A stretch of 64,000 bases of DNA from Hoeflea phototrophica DFL-43 (lineage in GTDB: Bacteria; Pseudomonadota; Alphaproteobacteria; Rhizobiales; Rhizobiaceae), in NCBI RefSeq assembly GCF_000154705.2, contig NZ_CM002917.1:3421853-3485852 (forward strand). The letters are read 5' to 3'. The position numbers and the translations under genes were made by a program. Below are positions 60,655 through 64,000 of this stretch, one piece after another. Below the pieces are notes generated by a model. It searched no databases. It was given only the letters and a program-made list of their open reading frames with translations, and was not told where the DNA came from. Position 1 is the stretch's first letter. Each line of letters starts with the position of its first letter.

Positions 60655-60996
60655 CTACATCAACCGTGCGCCGTTGGGCACGGTTTTGTCGATGGATGCA
60701 AGCACGATATCGCCATTGTCATCGGCAAAACCGAGGGTCAGAACTTCCGACATGAACGGGCCAATCTGCCTGGGCGGGAAATTGACCACCGCCATCACCT
60801 GACGTCCAACAAGCGTTTCGGGCGTGTAGTGCACGGTGATCTGCGCGGAAGACTTCTTCTCACCGATCTCCGGCCCGAAATCGATCACCAGCTTGTAGGC
60901 CGGCTTGCGCGCCTGGGGAAACGCTTCCGCTGCAATCACAGTTCCGGTCCGGATGTCGACTTTCTCGAAATCATCCCAGCTGATGGTCTGGCTCAT
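60655..60996 (-). CDS. csaA: tRNA-binding protein CsaA
   Basis: 113 residues from the ATG at 60996 (MSQTISWDDFEKVDIRTG). It is a single tRNA-binding OB-fold domain (KLVIDFGPEIGEKKSSAQITVHY, VVNFPPRQIGPFMSEVLTLG). Family members bind tRNA and show chaperone activity linked to protein export. AGGAC precedes the start. It is convergent with the kinase gene. Confidence 0.93.
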   Translation of the reverse strand: MSQTISWDDFEKVDIRTGTVIAAEAFPQARKPAYKLVIDFGPEIGEKKSSAQITVHYTPETLVGRQVMAVVNFPPRQIGPFMSEVLTLGFADDNGDIVLASIDKTVPNGARLM

Positions 60997-61086
60997 GGCA
61001 AAGTCCTGATCTGATTTTAACATTGGCAGGGAAAGAGCAAGAGGCGCCTGAACCGGGAGCGGTGCCCAGCTCCCAGCGCAACAGGC

Positions 61087-61899
61087 TTAGCTTGCAAGTT
61101 CCCGGGAGCGGTCGGCGGCCGCCTTGATCGCTGCGTCAAACAGCGGCTGCATGGCCTCATCCGACATCAGCACATCGAGTGCTGCCGCGGTGGTGCCGTT
61201 CGGCGAGGTCACATTCTGGCGAAGCTGGCCGGCGCCGTCCGGGGACCGGTGCATCAATTCACCAGCCCCCGTAACGGTCGCGCGCGCGAGCCGCATGGCG
61301 AGGTCCGCCGGCAGGCCCAGTTTACGGCCTGCCTCCGCCATGCACTCAACGAGATAAAACACATAGGCCGGGCCGCTGCCCGACACCGCCGTGACCGCAT
61401 CGATCATGGCTTCGTCTTCGACCCACTCGACCGGACCGCAAACCGACAACAACCGGTCAATCTCGGCCTTTGCCTCGGCGGTGACCGCGGCATTGGCAAC
61501 GGCACCCGTGATCCCGCGGCCCACCATCGCAGGGGTGTTGGGAATCGAGCGCACCACGGCGCCGCCAAGATGCTGTTCGAAGAAGGAAATCGTCTTGCCC
61601 GCGGCAACCGACAGCGTCACGGTCTGCGGCCCGACAAGCCCGCCAAGTCCGGCAACAACCGCTTCCATCATCTGCGGTTTGACCGCCAGCATCAAAATCC
61701 CAGCCGCCACGCCTTCAGGCGCAGCAGTCTCGAAGCGAACGCCGGCATCGGAAAGCCGGACGGTCATTGCCTCTGACAATTTCGGATCAATCACCAGGAT
61801 CGCGGCCGGATCGGTTCCCGCATCCAGCCAGCCATTGAGCATCGCGCCGCCCATATTGCCGGCACCAACAAGCACAAGGGGACTGGCGGGCGAAATCAC
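61087..61899 (-). CDS. proC: Pyrroline-5-carboxylate reductase
   Basis: 270 residues from a GTG at 61899. The NAD(P) motif LVLVGAGNMGGAML is at 8-21; VRSIPNTPAMVGRGITG and VTAVSGSGPAYVFYLVE are family signatures. It makes L-proline from pyrroline-5-carboxylate. The GTG lies one base after the stop of the YbjN gene (TGA T GTG), so the two are translationally coupled. Confidence 0.95.
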   Translation of the reverse strand: MISPASPLVLVGAGNMGGAMLNGWLDAGTDPAAILVIDPKLSEAMTVRLSDAGVRFETAAPEGVAAGILMLAVKPQMMEAVVAGLGGLVGPQTVTLSVAAGKTISFFEQHLGGAVVRSIPNTPAMVGRGITGAVANAAVTAEAKAEIDRLLSVCGPVEWVEDEAMIDAVTAVSGSGPAYVFYLVECMAEAGRKLGLPADLAMRLARATVTGAGELMHRSPDGAGQLRQNVTSPNGTTAAALDVLMSDEAMQPLFDAAIKAAADRSRELAS

Positions 61900-61900
61900 A

Positions 61901-62401
61901 TCAGGCCTCGCCGCGGGTTTCGAACATCACTGCCTCGATCGCCGAACGGGCATCCATTCCGGACCAGACAACGAACTGGAATGCCTGGAAATAGGCTTCA
62001 CAGGAATCAAGCGCATTGGAGAGCAGAACCTCAACCTGCTGGTTGGTCGGTTCCGCTCCACCTGCAAGCAGCAGCGACTGGCGGAAAATGACAACGCTTT
62101 CCTGCTGCCAAAGGTCGAAATGCCCCATCAGCACCTGGCCATTGACATGGGACAAGAGCCGCATCACCTCGGTCACCCGCGCATCGGGAACCTTGATGTC
62201 AAAGGCGCTGGCAATATGCAGCGCCTCGCAGTCTTCCATCCAGGAAAACGAAACATGATAATCGGTCCAATGGCCTTCGACGGTCATCGCGATTTCATGT
62301 TCGCCGGAGCGTTCGAATGTCCAATCATTCGCCGCCGCCACGAATTCGATCATGTCCACTGGATTGGAATGCCGTTCGAATTCGAAATTACTAAGATTCA
62401 T
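61901..62401 (-). CDS. YbjN-domain protein (type III chaperone-like fold)
   Basis: 166 residues from the ATG at 62401 (MNLSNFEFERHSNPVDMIEF). YbjN domains resemble type III secretion chaperones (EIAMTVEGHWTDYHVSFSWMEDCEALHIA). Function is unknown; E. coli YbjN affects stress and motility phenotypes. It is coupled to proC. A YbjN-proC pair is common in Rhizobiales (from memory). Confidence 0.9.
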   Translation of the reverse strand: MNLSNFEFERHSNPVDMIEFVAAANDWTFERSGEHEIAMTVEGHWTDYHVSFSWMEDCEALHIASAFDIKVPDARVTEVMRLLSHVNGQVLMGHFDLWQQESVVIFRQSLLLAGGAEPTNQQVEVLLSNALDSCEAYFQAFQFVVWSGMDARSAIEAVMFETRGEA

Positions 62402-62737
62402 GCCCCACCTGGTTCCCTTTGACGTCTTTGCGAACCGACGCTGCCGGTCGCTCAAAAGACGGTACTTTTTGCATGAGTCAGAGGACGCCCTTGTGGGTTC
62501 GCCGCCGCGACTCCCACCAGGGCTTTTTGCTGCCCGATCCGAATCATCATTTAGAATCAGTGTATAAATGCAGACTCGGAGCGCCAGTCCCTCGCTTGCA
62601 TTTTGTCAGGGAGAGCCTGTGGACCGACCTGCGAAAATGATTCCGCCGTGACTCATAACTGACTCACGCAAAAGGCTTTTTGAGCTTCGGTTGCCGGTGG
62701 AAAACCTGTGCAAAAAAAATTGGGCAAACCGGCCGGG
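62402..62737. other. Structured intergenic region between ubiK and YbjN gene
   Basis: 336 bp without a gene on either strand. It contains eight GANTC sites (62475-62665) and a plus-strand terminator (62487-62528) with a preceding hairpin. The repeat TGACTCA occurs twice (62649-62655, 62660-62666), with its complement at 62474-62480. Both flanking genes read minus, so the plus-strand terminator is unexplained. Near ubiK, eight A on the plus strand follow a possible minus-strand terminator stem. Confidence 0.6.
62415..62528 (+). ncRNA. Putative small RNA with two hairpins
   Basis: Hairpin 1: GTCTTT (62424-62429) with AAAGAC (62455-62460) and inner ACCG/CGGT (62434-62448). Hairpin 2 is a rho-independent terminator: GCCCTTGTGGG (62487-62497) with CCCACCAGGGC (62513-62523), one mismatch, followed by TTTTT. 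No plus-strand ORF feeds it. The promoter is unclear (TTGGAA-17-ATTACT near 62370-62400 is weak). Existence is inferred from the terminator. Confidence 0.4.
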
Positions 62738-63058
62738 TCAGGCCTTCTTGGAAGGTCCGCGCCTGGCTGCAGCAGGTTTTGCTGTCGATTGGGCCTTCGA
62801 AGCGGGTTTGGAGCCGAGTTTTTGTTCGAGTTCCGCAAGCCGCGCGGCCAGCGCATCGTTTTCCTCACGCGCCTTTACCGCCATCTCGCGGACCGCCTCG
62901 AATTCCTCTCGCTTGACCAGGTCCATCGAATTGATCAGCCGTTCAAGCTGGGCCTGGATCGCAGTCTCCGCCTCACGGCGCACGCCCTGCGCCGCACCCG
63001 CCGCATCGGTCATCAGCTTGGCAAGTTCATCGAGAATGCGGTTGGATCCGTTGTTCAT
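62738..63058 (-). CDS. ubiK: UbiK-family accessory factor (BMFP)
   Basis: 106 residues from the ATG at 63058; AGGGA lies 8 nt upstream of it but abuts the alternative ATG at 63067. N-terminal helices (ILDELAKLMTDAAGAAQGVRREAE) and a coiled coil (DALAARLAELEQKL) are followed by a Lys/Ala/Pro-rich basic tail. Family members assist ubiquinone synthesis or membrane binding of the Ubi complex. No other ubi gene is nearby. Confidence 0.87.
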   Translation of the reverse strand: MNNGSNRILDELAKLMTDAAGAAQGVRREAETAIQAQLERLINSMDLVKREEFEAVREMAVKAREENDALAARLAELEQKLGSKPASKAQSTAKPAAARRGPSKKA

Positions 63059-63288
63059 GATTTTCATCCCTGCGTTCGCATGGTTTTGAGGCAATAAACG
63101 TGATCTTGAGGTAAGCGCTCCGGCTGGCAGTTGCAAGCAGCACAATTGCCGCAAGCCTTGCGCAAAGCCCATATGCCATGCAACACGGGCAAATTACGCG
63201 GAGCAAGCGGCCCGGAAACGGCCACAAATCCGCGTCACGAACCAAGGCCGAAGTCGCAGGCGGCTGACCTGGCAGGGAGGACCGCGCA

Positions 63289-64000
63289 TTGGACTACATG
63301 GCTGCGATGCTGTCGCTGATGAGTTTTCCGGATATCGATCCGGTCCTTATATCTCTTGGCCCGCTGCATATCCGCTGGTACGGCATCGCCTACGTCGTGG
63401 GCATCCTGCTCGGCTGGCGCTATGCAAGGCGGCTCGCCGCCAACACCAGTCTTTGGCCCGGCGGACGCTCCCCGATCACGCCGCTGGATATGGATGACTT
63501 CCTTGTCTGGGCGACGATCGGCATCGTTGCCGGCGGTCGCATCGGCTACATCCTGTTTTATGATTTCGCCGCCATTGCCGCCAATCCGTTCCGGGCCTTG
63601 GAAATCTGGAATGGCGGCATGTCGTTTCATGGCGGTGTGCTGGGCACGCTGCTGGCAATGGTTCTGTTTGCCCGCAGCCGCAAAATCCCTGTTTTCAACC
63701 TGTTCGATGTGGTCTGCGCCGTGGTGCCGGTCGGCATTTTCTTTGGCCGCGTCGCCAACTTCATCAACGCCGAACTCTGGGGACGCCTCACAGACGTGCC
63801 CTGGGCCTTTGTCTTTCCCACCGGAGGACCGTTTCCCCGCCATCCAACCCAGCTTTATGAGGCAGCTCTCGAAGGGCTGTTGCTGCTCGCTGTCCTGGCC
63901 GCCCTGATCTATCGGCGCGGTGCGCTGGCTTCACCCGGCCTGATCGCCGGCTGCTTTCTCATAGGCTATGCTCTTTCCCGCATTGCAGTCGAATTCTACC
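63289..64000 (+). CDS. lgt: Prolipoprotein diacylglyceryl transferase (3' end outside window)
   Basis: 237 codons are visible from a proposed TTG at 63289; GGGAGG sits 8 nt upstream. An in-frame ATG at 63298 is 17 nt from it and less likely. Conserved motifs are FPDIDPVLISLGPLHIRWYG, GGRIGYILFYDF, WNGGMSFHGGVLG and RVANFINAELWG, the Lgt signature. It attaches diacylglycerol to the lipobox cysteine of prolipoproteins, such as those at 21042 and 22008. It is divergent from ubiK by 230 bp. Confidence 0.95.
   Translation, partial: MDYMAAMLSLMSFPDIDPVLISLGPLHIRWYGIAYVVGILLGWRYARRLAANTSLWPGGRSPITPLDMDDFLVWATIGIVAGGRIGYILFYDFAAIAANPFRALEIWNGGMSFHGGVLGTLLAMVLFARSRKIPVFNLFDVVCAVVPVGIFFGRVANFINAELWGRLTDVPWAFVFPTGGPFPRHPTQLYEAALEGLLLLAVLAALIYRRGALASPGLIAGCFLIGYALSRIAVEFY

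Noticed and set aside
62487..62528. tRNA or tmRNA 3' end (GGGTTCG...ACTCCCACCA)
   Set aside because: The T-loop would carry an 8-nt insertion, no acceptor partner or tag-coding frame is found, and the element is explained by a terminator.
62475..62737. Chromosomal origin suggested by GANTC clustering
   Set aside because: No DnaA boxes (TTATNCACA) or AT-rich unwinding region were found, and neighbours are not those typical of alphaproteobacterial origins such as hemE.

Overview
The window is a GC-rich stretch of an alphaproteobacterial chromosome, most likely from the Rhizobiales (Rhizobiaceae-like; a marine genus such as Hoeflea is possible, but that is inference). The reasons are the run greA - LPS-core glycosyltransferase - lrp - trxB - lsrB/vtlR followed by an AbcR-type small RNA, the dnaG-rpoD pair with yqeY and carA nearby, several families common in rhizobia (BA14K, DUF1344, DUF930-like), CtrA-type and GANTC motifs, and a 44-bp palindromic repeat of the kind scattered through rhizobial genomes. 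No integrase, transposase, phage gene, CRISPR array, rRNA or tRNA was seen. It reads as core chromosome with small accessory islands.

Layout. 1-4 kb: a cut-off membrane-anchored Pro/Glu-rich protein, a glutathione S-transferase and a NIT-domain chemoreceptor. 4-12 kb: the macromolecular-synthesis neighbourhood (rpoD, dnaG, a LuxR-type solo with a small partner, yqeY, carA). 12-20 kb: an XRE/MmyB regulator divergent from a membrane protein, a MATE exporter, a two-receiver diguanylate cyclase, a YpfJ metallopeptidase, and a membrane LytTR regulator divergent from a DUF2306 protein. 20-26 kb: the least conserved part, with cytochrome c, two lipoproteins, a cytochrome remnant, a PAP2 phosphatase and a TadG-like VWA protein. 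26-35 kb: carB with a hicAB pair directly behind it, a DUF2235 hydrolase, an FAD oxidoreductase and a nuclease-family protein. 35-41 kb: greA to lsrB, the AbcR-like RNA, a lipid kinase and an aspartate aminotransferase. 42-50 kb: an EAL phosphodiesterase, small membrane proteins, a PQQ-type sugar dehydrogenase, a DMT exporter, two tandem DUF1344 proteins, a cold-shock protein, a BA14K protein and an MBL hydrolase. 50-64 kb: an Lrp regulator divergent from hpd, ilvE, a MarR + OmpR pair, a Cache chemoreceptor, a BASS transporter, an acyl-CoA ligase, an EnvZ-type kinase, csaA, proC, a YbjN protein, ubiK and the start of lgt.

How parts fit. carA and carB (carbamoyl phosphate synthase) lie 14 kb apart. 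The MarR/OmpR-type pair at 53.0-54.3 kb and the EnvZ-type kinase at 59.2 kb look like one signalling system split by three genes. Two chemoreceptors, a diguanylate cyclase and a c-di-GMP phosphodiesterase point to a motile/sessile lifestyle. The strongest hidden signals are non-coding: an AbcR-like sRNA with a LysR-type box at about -65, an intrinsic terminator inside the greA leader, eight GANTC sites in 191 bp together with an unassigned plus-strand terminator near 62.5 kb, and a CtrA full site upstream of rpoD.
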